DNA of 64,000 bases, from positions 16,849,994 to 16,913,993 of the forward strand of contig NC_064040.1 in NCBI RefSeq assembly GCF_932526225.1. The letters run 5' to 3'. Source of the DNA: Nematostella vectensis (taxonomy: Eukaryota > Cnidaria > Anthozoa > Actiniaria > Edwardsiidae). The first letter of the stretch is position 1. Every line of letters starts with the position of its first letter. Shown piece by piece: positions 54,481 to 64,000 of the stretch. A program made the position numbers and the translations under genes. The notes under the pieces are model-generated. The model saw only the letters and a program-made list of their open reading frames with translations, was not told where the DNA came from and did not search any database.

Positions 54481-56118
54481 CTATTTTTGATTTCTGGGAC
54501 AGGTGGAGATATTCTTGTGACCTTTCATAGGAAAATGGCAAGTGGTGCACCGTCTCTCTTTGCCACTTACAGCTGCTACTTGTCTTGGGGGTTCTAAAGA
54601 AACTATAAAAGTGAAAGACTGGAATTAGTTAAATATCTTTTACCCAACCTCATGCATACATGCATAAATGTTTAACTTGCCAAAGACACATGGCTAAGTT
54701 AGGCTATATGGCTTGTCTATACACATATGCTTTTGAGTTCAATCATAATTCTGTACTGCTAACCAGTAGAGTAGAAAGAGAGAGAAAAATCAAACCTGGA
54801 GCAACTGGTTGTTCAGTAGGGGGCACATCTGTGATGGTCATTTTTTGTCTCTTTGAATGCCTTTCCAAGGCCACCTCTCTTGACTCTCTCTCCATCATAG
54901 AGACCATTGGCGCTGGTGTCAGCTCCTGTAGTTCATTTATTGCTGAAGCCAGCTCATCTTCACTCGATTGTAGCAGGAACATGTACAGTTCATCTACATA
55001 GTTTGCAATAAATTATTTGGTTGGATTGATAATTGTTTTCAATTCAAAGGCCTTTAGCTTTTACTAGTTATGTATTTTCTTGGTATTAGAACATTAAACT
55101 CATCAACGCTAGATGAGTTGGCGGGCCGGTGCCCAATGGAGATTGCCATGTCACATCAGAGTAAAACATAAATAGATTCAGAGATATATTGATATTGGGA
55201 TTTGATCATTATAAAAATCTAACAAACCTCAGGTACAGATGTGGTGTTATCAAAGGGTTCAATCTCAGTGTCACTTTCAGCAGTGGCTACAGCAGTCTAT
55301 AAAAAAGTGTAGCAAAAACATATATAAAGAAATAAAATAGGAGTTTTTATAATAAAAAAAAACCCTGACTTACCTCAGGCGCGGATGAAGTTGACGGGAT
55401 GGCCCACGTGTCAGGCATAAACAAACCAGTGCTAACATCAGTCTGCAAAATAAATACAGCAAAATATAGGGTCAGAGCCTAAACATAGTGAAGATGAAAC
55501 AATCACCCACGAAAAATACTGATACACGGAGATTATCAATGTAAAAGACTTGCTAAGACTCTGCTGAGGTGCAGATGAAGGGATGGCCCACGTGCCAGGC
55601 CCAAACAAACTCTCTGCGCGTTCCTCTGTGCTTTCACCCTCTAAACAATTGAAACCATTTGCAAGTTTATAGACTTGAGTATGGCGAACTAATCGCTTAC
55701 GAAATCTCTTTTTCTGTCATGTACGATAAATTTGTAAATATAGATATCAACTCACCATTCTTTTGGTGCGTTTTGTTGGGGGAGCTGTCTCCTCATCTTT
55801 CCTTCTCATATGCACGGTCGGCCAAACAGACACGCCGAAATCGTCTACTTTCAGTCGCTTTTTCCTCACCTCACCAGCATACACGTTTGGAAAATCGTTC
55901 GGCAAAAAGTGCTTTGAGCAGATCGATGCAGTTGTACCTGGCTTCCATACTCGATTCCCCTTTGCCTGTCTTTTAAAATTCACGAAATCGATCCAGCGCC
56001 TTCTAAGACTCTTTGCCTCGGGTCGGTCGTCACCATAAAATGGTATCAGATGCAGGGATATCCCTTCTTTTTGCGACGGTACATTGCCACAACCGAATAC
56101 AATGCACCGATTGGGCAT
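54481..56118 (-). CDS. THAP-domain protein with C-terminal zinc-knuckle-like exon
   Basis: First exon 55756-56118 begins MPNRCIVFGCGN and has the C2CH THAP pattern: CIVFGC, a W in the helix, ICSKHF, and the following NDFP; a basic KRTKRM segment precedes the donor. Downstream candidate exons: 55374-55442, 55228-55296 (both 69 bp, phase 0, ending in APE or VPE), 54796-54993 (coiled-coil-like) and 54481-54593, which ends with RRCTTCHFPMKGHKN and TCPRN then TAG. The phase does not agree between 55228 and 54993, so one exon or splice site is missing from my model. A further exon-like piece at about 55550-55640 repeats the TWAIPS motif of 55374-55442. THAP proteins bind DNA and are often derived from P-element-type transposases. 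The gene converges on the P2X7-ballast-like gene. Confidence 0.7.
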
Positions 56119-56466
56119 TTTCGTCGATCAAAAACCTTTTTTCTACGTAAAAAATATGTAATAAATCGCAATGGTTTCGCTATGGTCTTGTAGAAGTCGC
56201 ATGAACGTTGTTGTTTTGAGAATGTGCGAGTCACTTCCGTTCCTGATATGACGTAAACCCCTCGTTCCAGTCATCCTCGGCACGTTTGTTACCGCGTGGA
56301 GACTGATGCTGATCGAAAATGAAAAAGTGCGAGTCCATGAGAAATATTGAAAAAGTTTAAAAATACGCCAAAAATGGAACTCGTTGCTACGAAACGTCGT
56401 TACTACAAAGTGGAAATTTGCTACGTTGGCACAAATAGTCTAATTTTGATAAGTAGTCTACGACAC

Positions 56467-56540
56467 GCCACCGTGGCAAAGTGGTTAGCATCGATGCTTG
56501 TCTCGCTGTATCACCGGGTTCAAATCCCTATCCAGGCGGC
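56467..56540 (+). tRNA. tRNA-like sequence, probably a pseudogene or SINE head
   Basis: Exactly 74 nt with an A box (TGGCAAAGTGGTTAGCA), a B box (GGTTCAAATCC) and acceptor arms GCCACC/GGCGGC with one mismatch. The anticodon and T stems pair poorly, so a functional tRNA is unlikely. No CCA or clear terminator adds support. Confidence 0.3.
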
Positions 56541-57930
56541 GTATTTACTTATTTCTTTTTTAGAATCTAAAACGTTATTGGCAAATGTGTGCTTTCCGAA
56601 CCACTTTAAATATCGTCATTTCTCTTAATCTAAATCGTACGAATCGGATGCGTGAAGTTTTAGAGGATAGCTATGTTAATAGCTATTCCCCACGAAGATG
56701 TGGGGACGTGGGGACATGGGCCATAAATGAGCTGCTAGGGATAAGTTTTAATGTTATTTTTATTTATCATTTTATTTTTTTGCTTTTTATCCATGCGCTT
56801 CTTGGTTGTGATACCACCTTACATGAATACGGTTAGGAAAGGAAGCATCGTTCAAGAAGCTTGTCTCCTCACCCAACATCCGCGCATAGGCAGCTGTTAA
56901 CAGGACAGAGCTAACAGAGCCACAAAATCTATCCCCAACTTAAGCAGCAGCCATGTTCCACAGTTCCAAGTATTCTATCAATTCAACCAATGGAGAGGCG
57001 ATAGAAAGGCCGTCTGAATAGATCTTAGAGCCACTAAGCATTATTTGTAAGAGAACCTGTTTTCATTACGTATAATTATATATGATAACAAAATGTCTGC
57101 GATGTCGTGTGGTGACAAGGACTTAGAAAAATCCGTTTGCGACCTAAAAAATCCGTGTGTATTTTACCCAAAAGAACTGAACTGAACGTGTAGAAATGTA
57201 TATCTCTAGTAATCTATAGTGGTATAAATTTCCTTTTCCCAAAGTATGTGCTTTTTCATACAAGCCTTGTATTTGAAAATTCGATCCCGTTTTTCGGGGT
57301 GTTTGCCTGCTCCGATTTTTTTTATTAGATTTTTAGTGTTATAGAGGGATACTTTTTGTGCAAGAAACTGTTAAAAAACCTTGTGTTTCAATTAATCCAA
57401 GGTTGGCCCCTTTTTTGACGTAGATTGACTGGACCAAAGGGACAAACGTTTTTTTCGCAATCCATTGCGCTATGTGAAAACGCATACGTATTCCCGCCTT
57501 TCATCCTCGTGGAACCCCTTCTAAAGAATCTATCGCAACATCAATGCGCCTTCTCCATTGTTCTTCCTGATATCCACCCTAGGAAGTACTGGTGGCCCTT
57601 GTTGTTACGTAAGGCTTCTGCAGCGTTTCAAGCTGGATAGCCGGGGAAGTCGCTCGACACTTCTCTTCCCATCCAGATCCACTTCTTCGCAGTGGAAAAT
57701 CGCCCTCTTCAATGGGATTTGTGGGTTTTTCGCGTGGGCTCGCATATGTGACTGTTTAAAGATTACTTAGACCCCTTAGTTAACACATTTATAATTCATT
57801 ACTCAAGATCTAAATATCGCATATCGCATTCATTAAATGGGGCACTTCGAGTTTGTTGTTTGTTTTTGTTTTCTTTTTTGTCTTGCTCATTCCCTACCAG
57901 ATACTCCCAGAAGTTCCCAGGCTTTGGCTA
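56541..57930. other. Stretch without a convincing gene
   Basis: Short frames only. Nothing in 57425-57770 has a recognisable domain. A splice acceptor at 57937 starts the recombinase-like fragment that follows. Confidence 0.45.
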
Positions 57931-57937
57931 CCTGCAG

Positions 57938-58245
57938 TAAAATGTCCTAGCTGTGCTTACGCTAACGATCACACGTTCAGTTTCTGCCTACAATGTGGGT
58001 ATCGTCGCAATCAGTTGGAAAGTATCAATACCACAAAGAAAGTTAAAGTTGACACCGCAACGCTTGATCGGCGCATTCAATTTCTGTCCTCAGAAAGAGA
58101 CAAGAAACCCTATCAGAAACAAAAATCACATCTTACAATGGAGTTTGAAGGTTTCTTTTTCTCGCTTCCCACTCCCGAAACACTCCTGTCGGCCTCACCG
58201 CTCGATGTAGCTAGATTTCTCGTCTGGAAAGATAATGGCGGTTAA
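57938..58245 (+). pseudogene. N-terminal fragment of a tyrosine-recombinase-like protein
   Basis: After an acceptor (CCTGCAG) the frame encodes a zinc-ribbon-like pair, KCPSC and FCLQCGYRR, a basic linker, YQKQKSHLTMEFEGF, and LSASPLDVARFLVWKDNGG. I recall this order, ribbon then a SAM-like core-binding domain, at the start of tyrosine-recombinase-type proteins in cnidarians (Crypton- or DIRS-related). The frame ends in TAA at 58243 at the very point where a perfect 15-bp hairpin begins, so the gene is cut off and the catalytic domain is absent. Confidence 0.55.
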
Positions 58246-58282
58246 ACTAAAATCCACTTTCCTGGAGAGTGGATTTTAGTTT
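58244..58282. repeat. Perfect 15-bp inverted repeat (hairpin)
   Basis: AAACTAAAATCCACT (58244-58258) and AGTGGATTTTAGTTT (58268-58282) pair perfectly around a 9-base loop. It abuts the premature end of the recombinase-like frame. Confidence 0.85.
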
Positions 58283-58347
58283 TGGAAGGATCCAGACTGA
58301 TTCAACTGATTCCAGTGAATCACTCAAAATCCCATAAATTTTTTTTT

Positions 58348-58463
58348 TAGAAATTTGGAGAAGGGGGTGGCAATTCCAAAAAAACGTACATGGCCGATTC
58401 TTCGGGCCCACGGGAAAAAAAAACATGCACAAAAAAATTGCCACTCCCCTCCCCAAATTTCTA
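58348..58463. mobile_element. Short foldback element
   Basis: TAGAAATTTGGAGAAGGGGG at the left matches the reverse complement of the right end (CCCCTCCCCAAATTTCTA) over about 27 bp with few mismatches. About 116 bp long, no coding content. Confidence 0.65.
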
Positions 58464-58588
58464 ATGGTCCACCTAACAGGGTATAATTCATGAATAGTGT
58501 CATCGTGTATTTATTACCCTATTTCTAATGGTCCACCAAACAGGGTATATTTCATGAATAGTGTCATCGTGTATTTATTACCCTATTC
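58457..58588. repeat. ~66 bp tandem duplication
   Basis: Two copies of a unit with TTTCTAATGGTCCACC, CAGGGTATAWTTCATGAATA and GTGTCATCGTGTATTTATTA. The unit begins at the end of the preceding foldback element. Confidence 0.85.
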
Positions 58589-58937
58589 GTCACAAACGGG
58601 GGTGAAAAGGGCAATGGCTAGCAAAGCATAGAGAACAAAGTCACAGCAGGGCTTGAAACGTAAGAGAACTTAGGAAAATCTGCTGTTACAACCAAAACAG
58701 AGACATAGCAGGACTAAAATATTATCTTTTTTGGGGGGAGGGGGGTTGGGGCACAATACAGATGCAAGCACAGCCACGCCCCTACTGGTCATTCACTTTT
58801 AAATATTGGGGGGGGGGGGGGGGGGGTGGGGGGGACGTGTGCCCAATTCCTCGAGAGGGATTTTCATTAACCCGTGAACTACACTTTAGATTATTACACT
58901 TTATTACGATCTGATTCTATTGTTCTCTTTGTTGTAG

Positions 58938-59071
58938 GTAATCATACAGTTTCGAGTTTTATTCGGGATTAATTTGCACGAGTGAGTTTTTCGGCGAGTG
59001 CAATTTGAGCTTTTTGAAAAACTCACAAGTGCAAATTTATCGCGAATTGAACGAGAAAACTGTATGATTAC
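58938..59071. mobile_element. Foldback element (134 bp)
   Basis: GTAATCATACAGTTT at the left is the reverse complement of the right end (AAACTGTATGATTAC). The arms extend about 55 bp with mismatches, including AATTTGCAC and GTGAGTTTTTC in both. The centre is only a few bases, so the whole element can form one long hairpin. Confidence 0.75.
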
Positions 59072-59149
59072 ATAAAGAGAGCATAAGATATCTTATGCTC
59101 ACTTGATATTAATAATATAAATGTACAAATTAGGAATGTCTAGTTTTTG

Positions 59150-59357
59150 CACAGGGAGCCCAAGCTCACAGTTAGTGGTTTTTGTGGGAAATTCTTAATA
59201 AAAGCACACGTCTGAGGTAGGATTGACCGAATTCTACGAAACTTCACAGAGGTAATTAAAATGGTCACTTCTAAACGCTCGGTGAGTTTCGTGTTCTTTT
59301 ATTAAGAATTTCTCACAAAACCCCAAAACCACTAATTGTGAGCTTGGGCTCCCTGTG
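59150..59357. mobile_element. MITE with 7-bp target duplication
   Basis: Both ends begin CACAGGGAGCCCAAGCTCAC, inverted, with arms of about 55 bp. GTTTTTG lies directly outside each end (59143-59149 and 59358-59364). There is no open frame. The family is not assigned. Confidence 0.8.
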
Positions 59358-60133
59358 GTTTTTGTTTGAAACACTGTAAAACAGCGCGCGTGATTCGTCA
59401 ACAGCGCGCGCGACGAGTTCTGAAAATTGAAAACTTTCGCATCCCAACGATTTTTTTTTAATGAAAACCACCCTAATAACAGGACTGTATTTGTTTTTAT
59501 TGTTCATGGCAGTTATCATGCTTCGCTTCGCATTTATATACTAGAAGTATCTTCAAGATAGTGAAGTGCTCGGAGATTGGATTGTGAGATCACGGGCTCT
59601 AGGATAATTTTACTCCAAAGTATTGTGTAATGCCTCGTTAGTGTTTAATAAACTACGCATTTCTTTCCTCTACTTGTTATGTTTGAATTGTTTTGGCTCT
59701 TCCAGCGAGCTGTCCCGTGTTTGTTACGACAAACGAGTCGACCACCAGCGTTTTTTCCCATCCCCGCTTCCCAATTATTTTATTATATAGCGTATCGTTG
59801 AAAAGGGTAAAATACATTCCTTGCTACAGCTTTTGCAATTCATGCCTTCTTCTATTTGGAAATTCAGAGCCAGTTTTTCTAGCATTACAGCTGGATCGAT
59901 CGCCATTACTACGGGTACATTACTTCTGTAAGAGTATTAAAAGTTTGTTCTACGAATACATGAATTTATTGTTTTAGCCAGACAATAAAATTGGTTGAAA
60001 AAACTACCACTTCTATTTTCAAAAATAACAAAATGATTTTTGTAGTTGTTTGCAAGATCATTCAATTCGATGAATTGAGAGCAGCCCTTTTCAGTAGCAC
60101 TTTCTTTTTTTTCTTAAAGATTGCATTAGTTTC

Positions 60134-60162
60134 AGTTCTGTCAGACGTTGTCTGACAGAACT
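60134..60162. repeat. Perfect 13-bp hairpin
   Basis: AGTTCTGTCAGAC and GTCTGACAGAACT are separated by GTT. No T run follows. It stands alone in a gene-poor stretch. Confidence 0.75.
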
Positions 60163-60169
60163 CCTGTAG

Positions 60170-61850
60170 TAAATTTTGCCAAAAAAGAAAAAACCTCGCC
60201 AAGAATGAGACCACGCAACGCCGAGTCCGAACAACCAAAAGCGATTTTTGGAGCATCGATTCTACTAAACTGGTGCGCATGCGCCGTAATGTAACACAGG
60301 GAACCCACACAAAAAAGACTAAAAAAAACTACAAAATTAGACTTGCTCTCCGCTCGCTCCTAGGGGGGGGGGACGTAGGGGTTAGCGGTATGTATTGGCC
60401 TTTTTTGGTACTGTATTGCGGTAAGAGCAAAAAACATGCGGTATTTCAAATCACCCGGTAAGGCGGATAAAAATACTGCAGTGCTAATTAGTCCCGCGGT
60501 GCGGTCAACGTATGCTCTTCAAAACCTCCCCCTTCTGTGGGGGTATGCGAAATTTCCAGTTTTTTTCTGCGGTATTTTCGAAAATTTTGCGCTATTGAAA
60601 TAATCAGACCCCAACGTCACCTATTTTATTTATGCTAGTGCAAAAAGTCTAAAGATGGAGGGTATGATATTGTGCAGCAGATAATCAACCAAAAACATTC
60701 ATCACCATCGCAGTATTTATTCATAATTACAAACCAGATAATCTTTCCAATATATACATGTAAAATATGTTACCAGGAGAAAACTAACAAAAACGGCTGC
60801 CAATTTTAAGATTGGTGCAAATATGCATTATGTGGTGATGCTGTTCAACAATTGCTTTAATACAAAGAAAAAGCTGGCTGTTAATTAAAACTTGGTGTAA
60901 ACTGCACGTGTATTGGTAACAGTTGTTCTGATTTAGTATGTTATCATGTCTCGGTTTTACAACAGTAGTATGTGAACCGTTTTAATGCAACTAGTTTGTG
61001 GTATGACCAATGTCTGTTTAGAGCTGTCTGCCGGCTACGAAAAACCAGATGGAAAACCCTCTTCAAAATATTTTCGTGGGAAAAACCACCTGGAAACGTA
61101 GGCCTGGCCCAATGCAGGACAGCGGGTGCACCCAGGCGTGTGCTGTAGTTTGTGATATAGAATTTTGTAGGTGACTGAATTGTTGTATTCTGTTCTAGTT
61201 TCAGTAGCAATCTGAAAAAAAAAAAAAAACAGAAAAACATTAGATCTAGCTTCATCTTCAAATAAAGGGTGTTCCAAATACTTACAATAAAAGCAGTCCT
61301 TCTTGGGAGTTGGCGATTACTCAAACATCAATTCTTTCCACTTCTAACAAAATGCAACATCAACCTTGATAAAATAAAAATGATTAGACAAATCCATATA
61401 AGATGATTCCTGCATAATTTTACACACAAATGTGGATGACATACCTTTCCTCCCATCTCTACATGCCACCCAACCTCACAGCCTGGACCTGAAAAGAAAG
61501 TAAACAATTAAACAGTCATTTCATTAGTTAACACACTAGGTCAAAAATGGTTCTTGATATTTACAAAACCCTATTATTAGTAGTCCCCATGCATGTATAA
61601 ATGATATCTCACCTTTCTGTTAGTTCTCCATGAGCATCATCTCATCTCGTACGATTCAGAGGAAACCTACGGAACACCTACTCCTACCAACAATACACTA
61701 CATGCATCCTAACACAATAGATACTGTATCTGACCTAGGAAGAGCACTCAACCATTTGCACTTGCTGCATATGTGCTTATGTTATGAACATGCAATTAGG
61801 CACATAACAAAACGCATTGTCTAATCTACATCATCCTTAACTATGCTTCT
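60170..61850. other. Stretch without a convincing gene
   Basis: A G tract at 60363, AT-rich spacer and short frames only. The minus-strand frame at 60944-61324 contains a long F run from a poly(A) tract and is not convincing. Confidence 0.45.
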
Positions 61851-61871
61851 TCAATGATCAAGGAAAAGTAC

Positions 61872-62334
61872 ATACTGAAACCGTAATCTTTTAACAGCCA
61901 AGGAATTGTCTCTATCCAATATACTGTCCATGTTGTTGTAGGTTATCTTTGCACTCTGAAATGAACCACAGATAACACCAAGGGGGGCCTCCATCCAGAG
62001 ATGACCTTTAACAGTAGAAATCGACCTGACAGGTACACTGAAGACCACAGGACAATCACAACACATCCACTGGTATGGCTGACAAGCTTTAGTACGCTGC
62101 ACACAGATGAGCTGAACACCTCCATCAGGGGGGATCAGGGGATGATTCCTTTAACACCACAACAAGCTGATGGACACTGGAAAACCTCTCAGCAGGGGCA
62201 TCTCAAGACTGCAACCCAGAGTTGAACAGGACTCCCTCCCAGTAATACCAAGGGGTACACCATCAACTAGGTCGGGTAATTGTGCAAGATAAATGGGTAG
62301 GTGCTTAGCTGCCAGTGTCCAAAACTTACACTGC
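61872..62334 (-). pseudogene. Unknown coding-like exon with an in-frame stop
   Basis: After an acceptor (TTTGCTCTTTTGCAG, at 62335) one minus-strand frame runs about 460 bp, interrupted by a single TAA at 62151-62153. The first part reads CKFWTLAAKHLPIYLAQLPD; the second includes KACQPYQWMCCDCPVVF and GVICGSFQSAKITYNNMDS. Composition is protein-like on both sides of the stop. A decayed second copy of its start lies near 63000-63060. I do not recognise the family. Confidence 0.4.
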
Positions 62335-63300
62335 AAAAGAGCAAACACATGCATCCCCCCAAAAAAACCCACGTTGAATGGAATTAGAAAACAGTTGGTT
62401 ACATATTACCGGAGAAAAATTAGCAGGCATGGTGAAGAACATGTTGAACAGGTTAACCAGAGAAACAGTATTCTGACAGCATGGGAAGCCACTCTGCACT
62501 GTTGAAATCCTTTGGAGATTGGGAACCCTCAGCAAGAAAGGGATTGGGTGCACTCACAGGGAAGCACTGCTCACGGGCAAGGTAGATTGGCAAGAAGTTC
62601 TGTGTGATCTGAAGGTGGGTTCCCTAGATGTCCCTGTCAACTTGATAGCCTAGAGGTCCATCTGCATGACCTGGCGTGTGCTGGGGGTAGCCTAGATGAC
62701 GTTCGCATAACGTGAGAGGAGAGGTGGACCATCTACCATACCCAGGTAGAGCCTAGATAGTGCTGTCTGCGGGACCTGAAGTAAGCTTGGTAGACTAGAG
62801 GATACTGTGTGCATGACCCCAAGAGCTGGGTAGTCTAGAAGCAGCAATCTGTATGTTTTGAGGAGAGGTGGATTGTCTCTATGTCCCCATCTATCTGACA
62901 TGGTGTCAACTGGGTAGCCCAGAGATCCCTGTCTGTAGTCCTGGAGAGGTGGCTAGCCTAGATGTCATCGTCTGTGATGTCCCCATCTGCACAGGGTGTA
63001 TGGCAGGTGCTTAGCTGGCAATATTCAAAACTTACACTGCAAAATAGCAAAACACATCCATTCCCCCCCCCCCAAAAAAAATAAACTCATGTTTAATTAT
63101 GAGATTAGTGGCTTAAATGAAAACAGTGATGCTACATTACCAGAAACACATTAGCAGGCATGGTGAGTAGGTCGCACAGGTAGCCAGAGAAACAGTATTC
63201 TGATAGCATGGGAAGCCAAACCAAACATGGTGAAATCCTTTGACTGGGAGCCCTTGGCAAGAAAGGTATTGGGTACACTCACAGAAGCAATGCCTACAGA
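62290..63300. repeat. Imperfect ~720-bp tandem duplication
   Basis: Sequence at 62290-62580 (GGTGCTTAGCTGCCAGTGTC, GAAACAGTATTCTGACAGCA, GATTGGGTGCACTCACAG) recurs with changes at 63005-63300. Each copy holds the same candidate acceptor/donor pair on the minus strand (CATGCTRTCAG/AATACTGTTTCTCTGG). The material between and after them, 62600-63760, is a degenerate repeat of units such as TAGCCTAGATGTCCC and TCTGCATGACC. Confidence 0.7.
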
Positions 63301-64000
63301 TGGACTTGACAACCAAGACACAGCAGCCCTTTCCTAAACAGCAGCCAATATATGCAGTGGGGCAGGTGGATAGCCTAGTTGTGGAGGTGGGTTGCCTAGA
63401 TGTTCCCATCAACTTGATAGCCTAGCGGTCCTCTAAATGACCATGAAGTGAGCTGGGGGAAGCCTAGGTGCTGCCATCTGCCTGCATGACCTGAGGAGAA
63501 GGTGGACTGCATAGATGTATCGTCCAACAAAGACACAGTGTGATATCCCTATCTGCACAGCCTGGGGGAAGGTTGTTTGCCTAGATGTCCCGGGTATGTC
63601 CTGAAGAGAGGTGGGTAGGCTAGTTGTCCTCATCTGCCAGACCTGGTGTAAGCTTGGTGTACGGACCACGAGGTGTCTGTTGCCTAGAGATGTTTCTCTG
63701 CCAAGTAAAATAGCGAGACTGGTGCTGTCTGCATGACTAGAAGCAAGCTGTGCATGTAGTGTGGCAAACTGCAGTGATGCTTTCAGTGGATGTGGATACC
63801 TCTAGTAGAAACCTTCAGACCTTTATATTAACTCCTCCTAACCAAGTCACCACTACCAATGCTCAGGCTGAAACGTATTTTCAAAGGCAAAGCACATTGT
63901 TGTCCCAAACCCCAAAAATTACAGATCACAAAACTATACTACCGAAGCTGACAACATAACACACAATGAAAATAAGATTAATCAACACTAATGAAGGGAT

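Noticed and set aside
56467-56540. A functional tRNA-Asp gene (anticodon position GTC).
   Set aside because: The anticodon and T stems have several mismatches and the sequence is unlike animal tRNA-Asp; kept only as a low-confidence tRNA-like feature.

Overview
The window looks like nuclear DNA of a cnidarian, most likely an anthozoan sea anemone of the Nematostella type. This is inferred from AT-rich sequence, short-intron many-exon genes, abundant small foldback elements and long G tracts, and protein families I associate with anthozoans. I could run no database search. Most names below rest on recognising domains and on exon phases that agree.

Layout. Positions 1-3515 and 9073-about 13250 are two copies of one block. 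Each copy carries an intact copy of the last coding exon of exportin-1 (XPO1/CRM1), followed by an 16-19 bp satellite and a ~57 bp minisatellite. Between the copies lies a three-exon gene for a secreted cysteine-rich peptide (6918-8476, plus strand). XPO1 itself fills 10706-27874 on the minus strand: 32 core exons encode 1070 residues, plus one optional 23-codon exon. A ZNF410-like seven-zinc-finger gene (32282-36630, plus) and a DEDDh exonuclease gene (about 37556-38751, minus) follow. Positions 39030-39945 hold remnants of a Ty3/gypsy element and a LINE.

From about 39950 to 48620 there is a GC-rich, CpG-rich island of closely packed intronless genes on both strands. It encodes a packaging-type ATPase, a candidate major capsid protein and several small membrane-anchored proteins. 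I read it as an integrated virus-like element, related in plan to Polinton-like viruses but with no recognisable polymerase, integrase or protease. It is damaged: two frameshifts and one in-frame stop are visible. It appears to have landed inside a LINE, because LINE reverse-transcriptase sequence lies on its left and LINE endonuclease sequence, same strand, on its right.

To the right are a GIY-YIG-like retroelement tail, a 165-bp tandem repeat that carries a possible first exon, a gene with a P2X7 'ballast'-type cysteine domain (52847-54033, plus), a convergent THAP-domain gene (54481-56118, minus), a fragment of a tyrosine-recombinase-like protein, several foldback elements, and at the end a decayed, duplicated coding region.

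The two most unusual themes are the virus-like element and a repeated pattern in which tandem repeats have grown out of exon-end/splice-donor junctions at five places in the window.
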